This document shows, piece after piece, positions 21,622 through 31,820 of a DNA stretch of 64,000 bases (position 1 is the stretch's first letter; each line of letters begins with the position of its first letter). The DNA is from Saccharomycopsis fibuligera x Saccharomycopsis cf. fibuligera (taxonomy: Eukaryota; Ascomycota; Saccharomycetes; Ascoideales; Saccharomycopsidaceae), in NCBI GenBank assembly GCA_001936135.1, contig CP012817.1, positions 1,116,001 through 1,180,000 of the forward strand, given 5' to 3'. A program made the translations under genes and the position numbers. The notes beneath the pieces are model-generated. The model saw only the letters and a program-made list of their open reading frames with translations, was not told the DNA's origin and did not search any database.

Positions 21622-24618
21622 TCACAGACTGACTTTAGTAAAAATGTAAGTTATTCTTGACTTTGCCTTCTCGTCAAATAAAATATCGTCCATGATAACA
21701 TCGCCACAACTACCCAAGTATTCATTGCCTACTTTGCTTGGATCTATATGCTGATAGCCATTTAAACAACCTTTAATCTTTACTTTATTTTTACTTTGGC
21801 TTGATAACGACTCCTGTTCGCTTTTCACAAACTTCGCAGAAACCCAGCCCTTGTTTTCTTTATCTGACTCAAAATCCCCATCAGAATCATTATCTTTATC
21901 AGTATCTCGCCCATAATCAACAGCATCAGAACCTTCACCAAAGCTACTTTCTTTAAAACTATTACTTCTAGATACCGACGCGCTTTGGATTTCCCCAGTT
22001 CCGTTACAATGACACTCAATCAAATCATGAGTATTGCACGATGTTTCCAAATCCAACTTAAAAAGCTCCTTCAAGTCTTCGTAATCAAAAACATCGTCTT
22101 TAGACCCAACTTGATCATCTAAAAATTTATTACTCAAACTAATTTTCATTAACTGTCTTTGGAAAATTTTCTCATCAATGCAACCGGTAGTCATTAGTCT
22201 ATAAATAAAAGTTGGCCTGGTTTGGCCATCTCTATGGATCCGCGCCATCGCTTGTAAATCAATAGATGGATTCCAGTCATTGTCAAAAAGGATTAACCTA
22301 GATGCGCCTATCAAATTTAAACCAACTCCACCAGATTTTGAAGAAAGCAAAAAAATGAAATTCAATTCAGCCGATGATTTATTGAAATTAGTAACAATTG
22401 ATTCTCTTTTATTGCTTGGAGTGCTGCCGTCAAGTCTAGAAAAGGCCATATTGTGAGATTCGATAAACTGTTCAATCAAATCAAGGGTTTTGGTGTAATT
22501 AGAAATAACAACCACTTTTTCATCAGTTTTAGATCGGATATCAATCAAGATTTTCATCAATAAAAGTAGCTTGCTGCTTGTGTTTGGCGCGGCTCTCCTT
22601 GCTAGGGTCCACCATTCCAAATCGCTATTAAAATCTTCTTCAATACGAGCCAGAAGAACCTTCTTAAACATATTGTCATCTTGCGCAAGAGACGGTGAAT
22701 TACAAACTTTTTTGAACAAGTTAATCATTGCTAATGTCTCAGCTTGAAAACTTCTTTTGTCTCCAAATGCTGACATGTCTTCAAAATTGATAAAATTCTT
22801 GGAATTCAAAAGTTCTTGAAAAAGCTTTACTTGCACTTTCGTAGGTTTAGTAAAAATCACCAAATCTGTTCTCGGTGGTAGGAATTTAGTCAAGATGTCG
22901 GCTGTTCTTCTTAAGATAAAAGACTTGGTTAGTTGAATTAACTCTTCTGATTTTTCACTTCCTAATTTCAAAATATCCTTGTTGCAACAATGTGGATCTC
23001 TTGATCTTAAAATTGGTTTCATGTAAGATTTTTGAAACAGAGCATAGCTTCCCAAGATCCCAGGGTTAATGAAATTAATCAAAGTAAAAAATTCCTCCAA
23101 ATCATTCTGAATTGGCGTGCCTGATAATAAAACTTTTTTCTTTATATGCAAAGAATTTAATACTTTCAAAGCTTTACTAGACCCACTCTTTAACCTATGC
23201 CCTTCATCACAAACCAACAAATCAAACTTGATCCTCGCCTGCACTAGTATGTCTTTTAAGGTAACCAACTTTTCGTAACCCAACAAAAGAATTTGATGAA
23301 CCCTGGTTTGCCCGAACATTTTAATATTCATTATATCATTACGAGAATTCTGCTTAGAACCAACGGTCAATATTCCAACCCTATTCATATTGAGCCATTT
23401 CTTAAATTCTTTTTTCCAGTTCCCAATCAACGTCACTGGGGTAATAATTAATATCTTCTTAGCAACGGAGTTTTCCTCAACGTAAGGACTTTGTTTAAGT
23501 AGCGTCCATGCTAGCGTGATCGTCATCAAGGTCTTACCAAGCCCCATTGCGTCTGCTAAAAGCGCACCACTAATTTTTGACCCGTTGATACCCATGACAC
23601 TGTTATATAGAAATTTCACGCCTTCTCTTTGATGTGGTCTCAAATGTCGTGAAAGCAAGGGATCCACAACAACATCCATAATTTTGTCAGGGTCCCCTGA
23701 GACCCTGTCCATGACAAGCGAATCAGGCTGAATAGCAAACATCGTTTGTTTTTTGGTGGTTAAATTGGTAGTAAAAAACTTAGACTCGACTTTTTTGTAT
23801 GCTTTAGGTAACACCGATTCTTGCTTTACAACAGCCTTAAATGGGCGATTTGAATTTCCGGATACATTAGAGCCTTGATTAGATTCCACATCCTTGATAT
23901 ACGGCGAATCATCATCGATGGAAACATCCTCCATTGCCAAATTACTAGTATTGTTTCCTTTCGATAGCCGACCAAGCAAAGCTTGAATCTCTGATTTCTT
24001 TGTCACCTCATAGTCTACTTCAGCCTCATATTGCCCGACACTGATAATATCTTCAATGTTAAGATTTTTCTTGATGCCACTTGCAATGTTACTGTACAGT
24101 GCCAAGCCATCAGCAGTGGCTTGTTCGCGCTTAAGGCTAACATGACTATTTCTTAGCACCATCACACCATCACCATCCCAGGTCTTATTTTTCTTCAAAG
24201 TCTTCTTTCTATAGAGTACTATAAAGTACCTTGTAGTATAGTCCTGGTCAAAATTGCTATTGCTTTGGCTCTTGGACTCATTGATCATTAGCTCATCGCA
24301 GCTGACAACATTAGATTGAGGCCTGGACACAGACAATGATCTCTGTACTCTTGGGCGCTTTATAGTTGATGCTCGCGGCACCTTCTGAGCAGAGTTTGTT
24401 CTTTTGCTTGCTGTGAGATTGCTGGATAAGCTGGTATTGGCTTCGACGATAATAGAGCTACCAGTGCTAAGTTTGATGACGTCCTCGTTTGATCTACTAA
24501 TGGTTGAATTTGACGCGTCGCGTTTGTGATTATTGGTGGCGTTTATTAATCGGGGTGGTTTGAACGGCTTATTAACTGCCAGCTTCTTAATATCATCGGA
24601 TACTGGATTGCGAAACAT
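21622..24618 (-). CDS. RDH54: RDH54/TID1 DNA translocase (Swi2/Snf2 family)
   Basis: A 998-residue Rad54-family ATPase that works with Rad51/Dmc1 in homologous recombination by translocating on duplex DNA. The N-terminus carries NKPFKPPR, as in S. cerevisiae Rdh54 (about 920-960 aa). Helicase motifs in order: HLRPHQREGVKFL, Walker A in DAMGLGKT (about 357-364), DEGH box, SGTPIQND, then in the C-terminal lobe SGGVGLNLIGASRLI and QAMARIHRDGQ. An acidic, Ser-rich segment lies near 900-950. Rad54 itself has a different N-terminus, so RDH54 is favoured. The stop is 115 bp from the convergent oxidase stop; the start ATG is the first in frame. Confidence 0.93.
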   Translation of the reverse strand: MFRNPVSDDIKKLAVNKPFKPPRLINATNNHKRDASNSTISRSNEDVIKLSTGSSIIVEANTSLSSNLTASKRTNSAQKVPRASTIKRPRVQRSLSVSRPQSNVVSCDELMINESKSQSNSNFDQDYTTRYFIVLYRKKTLKKNKTWDGDGVMVLRNSHVSLKREQATADGLALYSNIASGIKKNLNIEDIISVGQYEAEVDYEVTKKSEIQALLGRLSKGNNTSNLAMEDVSIDDDSPYIKDVESNQGSNVSGNSNRPFKAVVKQESVLPKAYKKVESKFFTTNLTTKKQTMFAIQPDSLVMDRVSGDPDKIMDVVVDPLLSRHLRPHQREGVKFLYNSVMGINGSKISGALLADAMGLGKTLMTITLAWTLLKQSPYVEENSVAKKILIITPVTLIGNWKKEFKKWLNMNRVGILTVGSKQNSRNDIMNIKMFGQTRVHQILLLGYEKLVTLKDILVQARIKFDLLVCDEGHRLKSGSSKALKVLNSLHIKKKVLLSGTPIQNDLEEFFTLINFINPGILGSYALFQKSYMKPILRSRDPHCCNKDILKLGSEKSEELIQLTKSFILRRTADILTKFLPPRTDLVIFTKPTKVQVKLFQELLNSKNFINFEDMSAFGDKRSFQAETLAMINLFKKVCNSPSLAQDDNMFKKVLLARIEEDFNSDLEWWTLARRAAPNTSSKLLLLMKILIDIRSKTDEKVVVISNYTKTLDLIEQFIESHNMAFSRLDGSTPSNKRESIVTNFNKSSAELNFIFLLSSKSGGVGLNLIGASRLILFDNDWNPSIDLQAMARIHRDGQTRPTFIYRLMTTGCIDEKIFQRQLMKISLSNKFLDDQVGSKDDVFDYEDLKELFKLDLETSCNTHDLIECHCNGTGEIQSASVSRSNSFKESSFGEGSDAVDYGRDTDKDNDSDGDFESDKENKGWVSAKFVKSEQESLSSQSKNKVKIKGCLNGYQHIDPSKVGNEYLGSCGDVIMDDILFDEKAKSRITYIFTKVSL

Positions 24619-24915
24619 TATAGAGTTTTAAGCTTTAGCTTTGAACTTATAACTGAGTAATATTTTCGAACTTATACAACTGATTGAAGCAGATCAAGAG
24701 ATTATGAGTCTTGCAAAGAGTCTTCTGAAATAATAATTCGGTATAATGCACGTGATACAAATATTAATCTAAATCATGCATGCCATCTGCAAGTAAACAT
24801 TTCTTTTTTTTAAAGCCGAGGTCATTCAAGCTTACATTAGAGAATTCTTTCATTACCATTACTATATAAAAGGATGAATGTCATTTGTTACTCTTTGACA
24901 TATTAATCAGCTTCC

Positions 24916-26769
24916 TCATTCAAGCAACTCTTCCGTAAGCAACTGCTCCAACTCATTAACCGTCAACGGCACAAATACAATTTCCGTTCCTGCACTATTT
25001 CGCACTAATCCAGCCATATCATGCTCAATAAATTCCCTCAACATGATCCTAAAACTAATTTCGTTTGAAGCAATAAACTCTTCCACACATAAATTGTAAA
25101 GAACTTTAAATTCGATACCGTTTTTAACCGATCCCACTGTTTTGGAACGATCCTGTTGTCCTTGTCCATCAAGCAACTCGTCTTCCATTGCTTGAAGTTG
25201 GTTTGAGACAAGAACACGATACAAATTTCTTGCATTTTGCGTAAGTGAAGATAAAACGTATTTAGCACCCTTGGCACCAAGACTTTTGCTTGATTTACCA
25301 ATGGAAAGGATATCTTTGAACTGATTTTCTAGTAAGTACGGTTCATATGTTGTAATGTCGTGCCATGCGAAATTGAAAAGTGAAGTCTTTGCGGAATCCC
25401 AAAGCAATGGGGAATTAATTTGATCTATGGAACAAATAAGCCAAACATGCGGTAATGATGCAATTTGTGCTAAAAGTGTTTGAATTTTGTCATTTCTAAG
25501 GGACTCTGAGTCAATATTATGAATAAGAAGCACAAGTTTGAGAGATTTGTCCTTTTGTTTTTCCATATAGCTCATCAATATAGGAACTGATTCATACGGT
25601 GATGCCGGGAATTTAACTGAAGCAGACGTGCTAGATTCTCCTTTTGCTTTGGCCTTTGTCGATAAAGAGGTCTTTTTTCGTCTTCGCTCGGGTACCAAAA
25701 GAGAAATCACCTGCTCCACAATTTCCTTGATGCCCGTTGCTGGATTATATCCATTGATAACAAGCAATGGTGTCGTTATTATGTTGAGCAAAAAACGATC
25801 AGCAAACTCCAACAACAATTTTCGCTTAGTGCCAATACCATAAAATACCAAATTGAAACCTTGGGTTAATTCAAAGTACCACTGTGTAAACATTCTTCTG
25901 TACTTGTCCTTTAACAACGTTATTTCATTGAAATGTAAAAAGTCATTTAAGTGGAAAAGCTGATTAAATTCATCATATTCAAGCAGTGGTGCCTGAGTCA
26001 TTGTATTACCCGAAGCTTTCCCCTTATATTTATGCTGCTCGAAATACCCTTCCGGCCCATCAATAAACAATGTTTGTGCTGCTTTTAACAACGTATGAGC
26101 ACGGCCATACCTCTGAATAATTTTTTTCTCTTCAATCGGTGACGGTACCGGGGTTTCCACAAACGGCTCACCGTTAATACTTTCAAATGCATCGTTATCG
26201 TATCCATCATTATCAAAATTCACCAACCTTTTGTTCATTCGTGGTGTTGGCGTAATTGATGTTGAGGGGCTTTCATCCCGGCGAGACTCTTCAATGATAC
26301 GTTCCGCAAAAGCAACGTCGTCCTCCGACAAATCTTCAAGATCTCTGTCCAATGGATTCAAATGTGCATTGGCACTTAGCAATGCTTTTCTTCTAGCTAT
26401 ACGATTGAAACCATAATGATAGTTATGTGTTCTACTCCTGCCGGGGCTGCTTCTCAATGGGGAAATTTTTCCCGATAATGGATCAATCTTGATGATTCCT
26501 CGCTTAATAGCAGAAGGCCGCACACCTCTTTCCTCATCTTCTGGTGGAACAGAGCGAAGCTTTTCCGGCGACTGCGGTACAAAATGGTTATTTGACGACA
26601 ATGGAATTGACGCCTTACCATTTGGCCATGTGGAATCTGTAGGATGGTGGATTGCCGTTGATGATAATGGGGATGGGGGAATGTTCATGATTCCCTCTTT
26701 AAGCTTAGAAGCAGTAAGGAAGATGACGTCGTCATCATTGCCAAAGTTTTCCTTCCTCGGCGTTTCCAT
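24916..26769 (-). CDS. ORC2: Origin recognition complex subunit 2
   Basis: A 617-residue subunit of ORC, the six-protein complex that marks replication origins and loads MCM. The Orc2 core starts near residue 285, with MFTQWYFELTQGFNLVFYG followed by GTKRKLLLEFA (about 304-322), the degenerate AAA+ entry typical of Orc2. Then come LLVINGYNPA, an IHNIDSESLRN block and a C-terminal winged-helix region ending near EIVFVPLTVNELEQLL. Length matches the S. cerevisiae protein (620). The disordered N-terminal 200 residues hold several Ser/Thr-Pro sites (SPEK, TPTPR, SPLR), possible CDK targets. RDH54 follows 297 bp downstream on the same strand. Confidence 0.92.
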   Translation of the reverse strand: METPRKENFGNDDDVIFLTASKLKEGIMNIPPSPLSSTAIHHPTDSTWPNGKASIPLSSNNHFVPQSPEKLRSVPPEDEERGVRPSAIKRGIIKIDPLSGKISPLRSSPGRSRTHNYHYGFNRIARRKALLSANAHLNPLDRDLEDLSEDDVAFAERIIEESRRDESPSTSITPTPRMNKRLVNFDNDGYDNDAFESINGEPFVETPVPSPIEEKKIIQRYGRAHTLLKAAQTLFIDGPEGYFEQHKYKGKASGNTMTQAPLLEYDEFNQLFHLNDFLHFNEITLLKDKYRRMFTQWYFELTQGFNLVFYGIGTKRKLLLEFADRFLLNIITTPLLVINGYNPATGIKEIVEQVISLLVPERRRKKTSLSTKAKAKGESSTSASVKFPASPYESVPILMSYMEKQKDKSLKLVLLIHNIDSESLRNDKIQTLLAQIASLPHVWLICSIDQINSPLLWDSAKTSLFNFAWHDITTYEPYLLENQFKDILSIGKSSKSLGAKGAKYVLSSLTQNARNLYRVLVSNQLQAMEDELLDGQGQQDRSKTVGSVKNGIEFKVLYNLCVEEFIASNEISFRIMLREFIEHDMAGLVRNSAGTEIVFVPLTVNELEQLLTEELLE

Positions 26770-28054
26770 TATCGTACTAAAATAGCTATTCTTGCTATGC
26801 TAGTAAATATGTGTACCCAAGAGTTAGTATGGATATCTCTGATGTAGCACTCAATCTCTTATCAACCATCCTCACATCGTCAGTGCGTTTATTTATTTAC
26901 TTTATTTTTCAGTGTTTACATTAACGGCCTGCATAAGCTGAAGAAACTCTTTGTTAAGTGCGCAAAGCATTTTCATATTTTGATATTCAAGTTAGCTTTG
27001 GGTGCGGGTAATACCAAAATCAACTATAAATAAAGGGCGTAGGATACCTGTTGAAAAAAATTTTTTCTCTTCTTTTCATCCTTTTTTTTTCCTTATTCTC
27101 CCTCTTTAACGAGATTTGAAAGTTTTCTCTTGATTATCTGCTTTTGCCTTTTTCACTTTTTATTGTTTATCTTTTCCAATGAGATGACGTTTCTTTGTCT
27201 TTATACATTTGAAGTATGTTGATCATACCAATAAATGCATCTTTTTTATTCATCCCATTTTTATTCATCTCATCCAGTTAACATTTAACTGGTTTTGATT
27301 TGTCACAGCAATTTGTGTTTGACAGTTTCATTTTCTCGATTGACAAGCTCCAGATATCAGATTATTGTTTCTTTTATGATGAAAGAAAATGCAACAGTTG
27401 AATTTCTTCGGCCGAGCTAACTATGCGGAAAAAAACTTTTCAGAGCTTTTTAATTCTGACATTGAAACAATAATTCTGTTTTGGAGTTACTCAATTGAGC
27501 AATACTTAGATTGTTGATGTTCAATTGTACTGACTGAAGAAACTACAATGTACTGGTTTGAACTTCTTGTAGTGCAGTGTACTTGGCATTTAACTGTTTA
27601 CGTCCAGTAATTATAATCGCTTTTGCTAGCTTTAGCTCGTAAAATTAAACCAAAACTGACTGATTATGATTTTCAAAACAATTTCAGGTTAAAATTTTGT
27701 CCTTTTTTTAAAGCACCTCCTTAACATGAAGGAGCTTCATCATATATCACTTGAGCAACGAGTATTCCTTTGGTTGTTCTGTGCGACCAAATAGCACTGC
27801 GTCCGCAGCAACTCCACATGTGACGCTGCATAGTTTCTCAGATATGCTAGACCACCCTTGCCTACTCGACTAAACACCAAAACTTGCGGTGGCAGTTGCT
27901 TCATCAATATGTATAATCAGAATTTGTACATAACTCAAACTACAGTTAGTCTTTTATTTTTTGATATTTATTATTGTCATAATGTGTTGAACGATAAAAA
28001 GAAAAACGCAATTCATTAAAAGTTAAAGTCCCCAGTTAACTAACAAATAAGAAC
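26770..28054. other. Intergenic, ORC2 promoter and TPI1 3' region
   Basis: About 1.3 kb with no gene seen. It has pyrimidine-rich runs near 27057-27190 and AT-rich DNA. It should hold the ORC2 promoter at its low end and the TPI1 terminator at its high end. I see no clear MCB (ACGCGT) element before ORC2. Confidence 0.55.
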
Positions 28055-28944
28055 TTAGTCTCTAGAGTTGACAATGTCAATAAACTCTGGTTTCAAAGAA
28101 GCACCACCAACCAAGAAACCGTCAATGTTAGCCTTGTCTTTGAAAGAACCGCTGTTAGCACCGTTAACGGAACCACCGTACAAAATTCTGGTTTTTTCAG
28201 CTTGTTCAGCACCGATGGTGTCAGCCAAGTGTTTTCTGATACCAACGTGAGTTTCTTCGGCGTCTTCTGGGGTAGCAGCCAAACCAGTACCGATGGCCCA
28301 GACTGGTTCGTAGGCAACGACAATGTTGGTCCAGTCTTTAACGAGCTTGGAAACAGCGTCTAACTGTCTGGCAGTGACATCCAAAGTGATGTTAGCTTTT
28401 CTTTCTTCCAAAGTTTCACCGATACACAAGATGACCTTGACGCCGTTGTCCAAAGCGAATTTGGTCTTGGAGGCAATAAAGTCATCAGTTTCTTTAAGGA
28501 TGGTTCTTCTTTCAGAGTGACCCAAAATAACCCAGTCAGCACCAACATCCTTCAAAGATTGAACAGAGATTTCACCAGTGTAAGCACCGCTGGCCTTGTC
28601 GTAAGCATTTTGAGCAGCAACTTGCACTTGTGGGGATTTTTTGTTGTGTTGAGCAGCCCAGTACAAGTATGGGGCTGGAGGAGCAATGACGACCTCAGCA
28701 TTTTCGGACAACTTAGAGTCGTTCAATCTGTCGACAATTTGTTTGACGGACTCCAAAGAGCCGTTCATTTTGAAGTTGCCACCGACGAAGAAGGTTCTAG
28801 CCTGTATTGAAGTAACGCTGTTAGTACTTTGCTTTTGTTTAGGTTAAGCGCTGAGAGAGCAGCATGCTGAGAACAATGTACCACAAGCAACTAAGACAAA
28901 TGTTTAGTGGAATAAGTTGTTGCAAACTGCCATTGACATACCAT
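28055..28944 (-). CDS. TPI1: Triosephosphate isomerase (first exon is the ATG alone)
   Basis: Glycolytic enzyme interconverting dihydroxyacetone phosphate and glyceraldehyde-3-phosphate. Exon 1 is only the ATG (28942-28944); exon 2 (28055-28801) begins with GCT and gives [15 protein letters not shown]..., 249 residues in all, against 248 in S. cerevisiae. Catalytic residues are present: Asn10 and Lys12 in GGNFKMN, the His of VILGHSERR (about 95) and the Glu of [11 protein letters not shown] (about 165). The phosphate-gripping [10 protein letters not shown] and FLVGGASL blocks follow. Codon use is strongly biased, and I saw no in-frame CTG, as expected for a very highly expressed gene. Starting at the internal Met of KMNGS would lose Lys12, so the spliced model is required. 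Confidence 0.97.
28802..28941 (-). other. Spliceosomal intron of TPI1, directly after the start codon
   Basis: Of 140 nt, with GTATGT at 28941-28936, exact branch site TACTAAC at 28826-28820 and acceptor CAG at 28804-28802. All three signals are canonical. The coding part of exon 1 is three bases. Confidence 0.95.
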
Positions 28945-29127
28945 TATGAATAGATTATGTGATATATAGTAGACGAAATAGTAATTGAGTATAAGGGAGT
29001 TACTGAAATAGTAGCGTTTAGAAAAGAAGAAGCAAAAAGAAGAAGCACTCTAAGGGAAGAAGAACTCTCCCTTTAACCATCCCCGGCGGATCAATGGGTT
29101 TTAAGCTGGAGGCGCCCGGCTGAGCTC

Positions 29128-29134
29128 TCACGTG
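29128..29134 (+). promoter_or_regulatory. TCACGTG E-box upstream of TPI1
   Basis: TCACGTG lies about 185 bp upstream of the TPI1 ATG, in a GC-rich patch. In Candida the bHLH factor Tye7 controls glycolytic genes through TCACGTG-type sites, so this is a plausible activator site. Cbf1 or Pho4 could also bind. Confidence 0.4.
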
Positions 29135-29628
29135 GCACCGGGTGGTTTACTGCGGCGCGACCGTCTGGTGACGGGAAGCAGTGCGCACTATGTGGTATAC
29201 GGTGACTGTACTGTCGCATACAAAATAATCGAGAGAGAACGTAAATTGACGTCTCCGAACGGCAGCAGCTGCGCGCAAGTTTGTGGTCACCTGCGAAGAT
29301 GTCAGCTGATACACATCACATGCCAAATTTATTATCTAATTTATGAGTAATATTTTGGTATTTTATAGGGGTATATACACCCTTTATCTTCCTCATCGGG
29401 ACGTAGAGCCTTTGAGCAGCGCACTTTAGCACAATCCCAGATAGCCGGCAGATCCACCACTTCGCTAGCGTAGCTCAGCTTTAGCAGCGAAGCAGCACAG
29501 CAAATATTTCGTAGGTTACATTCGCTAGTTAGTGTTCATAAGCGAGCACCGGCTCTGGGGGTGAGAGAAGATGCCCCGAAGCATCCACAGCATTCACGCG
29601 GTCTGCTGGTGGTCGTTCTGTTCTTGCT

Positions 29629-29703
29629 CTTTCTCTCTCTCTTTCTCTCTTTCTTTCTCTCTTGCACACACACGCACACACACACACACACTTTCTCTCT
29701 CGA
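29629..29703. repeat. CT-rich and (CA)n microsatellite
   Basis: A stretch of CTCTTT/CTCT repeats followed by CACACA repeats and more CTCT, some 75 bp. It lies in the promoter of the phosphatase gene and is not coding. Confidence 0.85.
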
Positions 29704-29909
29704 TCTTTTCCTCTTGCCCATGCCAGTACGTAAGCACAATGTAACACCGTAATTGCTCTGTGGCACGTCGCGTGGGATGCAGTCAGTAATTGGGGAGATC
29801 TCGTCTGGTACTCGGATTTCGAAAAAGTCCCACACCAAAGAAAAAAAAACAGCTGCTTTGAAACAAAAACAAAAAAAATAAAAAAGAAAAAAAAGTGACA
29901 TTTTCCGCT

Positions 29910-30887
29910 ATGCTTTCTCATCGCTTATTTCTCAGACGCTTCTCCAGCCTTTATATCAACCACTTCACTGGCCACAGCCATCATACGCTAGCACGACCAT
30001 ATTCAGGCCCAATGACCCTTAAAACTATATACATTGTCAGACACGGCTACAGATCAGACTGGCTCGCTGAGGACGAAATTGTCTATCCTACCGGTATAGA
30101 ATGCGATCCTGCCCTTGCCCCTCACGGCGTGGATCAGGCTAAAGAGCTAGCAGTGTATTTTAGCAACAACAGTAACACTACAACCACAAACACTACAATC
30201 AACGGAAATGGAAACAAAGGCAACAGCAGCAATAACCAACAAAACCAACCAAAATCAAAGCCTCAGTTGATATTTTCCAGTCCTTTTTATCGCTGTGTTG
30301 AGACCGCATATCCAACAGCGCAAGCTTTACACATCCCAATCTTTCTAGAAAAGGGACTAGGTGAGTGGTATAAGCCACACAGAGGTGTCATTCCTAACCC
30401 ACCAACTATTAAACAACTCAGTAAGTTTTTCGGCGATAGTCTTTCAGATGCATGGCAGTGGGATACGGTTGTGCCCTCATTGGATGGAGAAGACGAAACT
30501 GATATCTTCCACAGATGTCAGCTCTTTTGGAAAAAGTTTCTCCCTAAATTCGAGCAGCAGTTCCCAGAAGTTGAAACAATTATGCTCGTATCCCATGCGG
30601 CAACAAAGATTGCGTTGGGGATGGCTCTTCTAGGATACCAAAGTACTCGTCAGTACATCAAACCGGAACACGGAGGTGATGGTGAAACTTCACGTATTGA
30701 CGCTAGTACTTGCTCGTTGGACTCATATCATTATAATAAGCAAAATCATAAATGGGATGTGAACTTTGTTGGAAATACAGACTTTTTGTCCAGTGGCGAT
30801 GAAATGGGGTGGCATTTTGCCACTTCAAAATTTGTTGCTGGATCCAAAGAAGATATTGAAGCAAGAAAGAATAACGGCGAGGTTTGA
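29910..30887 (+). CDS. Histidine-phosphatase-fold protein, TFC7/YNL108C family
   Basis: A 325-residue protein with the phosphoglycerate-mutase-like fold: YIVRHGYRSDWL (catalytic His), FSSPFYRCVETAYPTA (second Arg), GLGEWYKP, and MLVSHAATKIALGMALLGYQ (second His). These blocks match S. cerevisiae Tfc7 (tau55 of TFIIIC, 435 aa) and its paralog YNL108C (270 aa). The C-terminal part of Tfc7 that binds Tfc1 is absent. The first ATG adds about 34 residues (MLSHRLFLRRFSS...) that are basic and free of acids, like a mitochondrial presequence; the ATG at 30012 gives 291 residues starting at MTLKTIYIVRHG. A Thr/Asn-rich insertion lies near residues 85-115. Activity and location are inference. Confidence 0.8.
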   Translation: MLSHRLFLRRFSSLYINHFTGHSHHTLARPYSGPMTLKTIYIVRHGYRSDWLAEDEIVYPTGIECDPALAPHGVDQAKELAVYFSNNSNTTTTNTTINGNGNKGNSSNNQQNQPKSKPQLIFSSPFYRCVETAYPTAQALHIPIFLEKGLGEWYKPHRGVIPNPPTIKQLSKFFGDSLSDAWQWDTVVPSLDGEDETDIFHRCQLFWKKFLPKFEQQFPEVETIMLVSHAATKIALGMALLGYQSTRQYIKPEHGGDGETSRIDASTCSLDSYHYNKQNHKWDVNFVGNTDFLSSGDEMGWHFATSKFVAGSKEDIEARKNNGEV

Positions 30888-31254
30888 GGTTTTCTGAAAA
30901 TTTGTTTGCTTTCTATGAGTGTTAATTTTATTTTTGGTTTCAATGTCTTTCAAAATTTATGATTTTGCCTGGGTCTTGAGAATGCCATTACAAGCTAGCA
31001 TTTGTCCTTTAGTTTTTTATGTTTAATACCCAGCATTAAAAAAACAGGAAAGCATTTGTCTTCTCTGCGCATTATAATACTTTTTTCATTGTTTGTTTCA
31101 TTTTTGATCTCTGCTGATGAGGCATTGACTACGACTTAGTATTTGCCTTTTCTTTTGTGGTTCTTATTCCTACTTGTTCTCTTTTTTTTATTATTGTTCT
31201 TTTGTTGCGCTGCTTTCTACTTTTCACTTAATATTGCCACCAATGACTATATTC

Positions 31255-31287
<33 letters not shown>

Positions 31288-31820
31288 TTGTTCACTTTGT
31301 AGCTAAATGACATCTTTAATTCTGAATCGCACAATCGATCAATTAAACCAATTCGCGATTAGCCAATGTATACTTGTGCATTGTTAAGTCGGTATATGCG
31401 TGTGTCAAGCTGGCCAGAATACTGTATAACATTTTAGACGGGTATTCTCCATGCAGTGGGCTGCAGAGAGTATTTTGCCAGCCATTTTCATCACATTTCG
31501 GAAGAGGAAAGGCAGACTCTGTCTTGTATCCATAGAAATGAACATCCTAGTTTTTTTTATAATGTATACAGAAGAATCCTATCATTATTGGGGTTTAGGT
31601 TATCTACTGTACAAAGTCTGGCTGTTTTGATGCAATACTTTTGGTTTCCATAGATGTCATATGGTTTCTTCTTCAGTGTCAGCCAAATCAATAGCATCAA
31701 CGTCACAAAAGTCAACCCCGGAAAGAGTAGCATCCTCTATATTCAAAAAAGGGACAAATAGAATTGGCTATTAAGTAATATAATCAACAACCTTGATTTA
31801 CTCTGCTAAACTTTAAAAAA
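30888..31820. other. Intergenic, no gene seen
   Basis: 933 bp between tandem genes, with T-rich DNA after the phosphatase stop and an A29 run at 31255-31283. It should hold the promoter of the small heat-shock gene, but no clear GAAnnTTC array was found. Confidence 0.55.

Larger units (their letters stand above)
28945..29909. other. Divergent promoter region TPI1 / histidine phosphatase
   Basis: About 965 bp. It is GC-richer than average near 29085-29180 and contains a CACGTG E-box, then a CT/CA microsatellite near 29629-29703. An A-rich leader precedes the phosphatase ATG. No gene in the interval is convincing. Confidence 0.55.

Noticed and set aside
29529-29921. 130-codon frame antisense to the phosphatase promoter
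   Set aside because: Generated by CT/CA microsatellite sequence.
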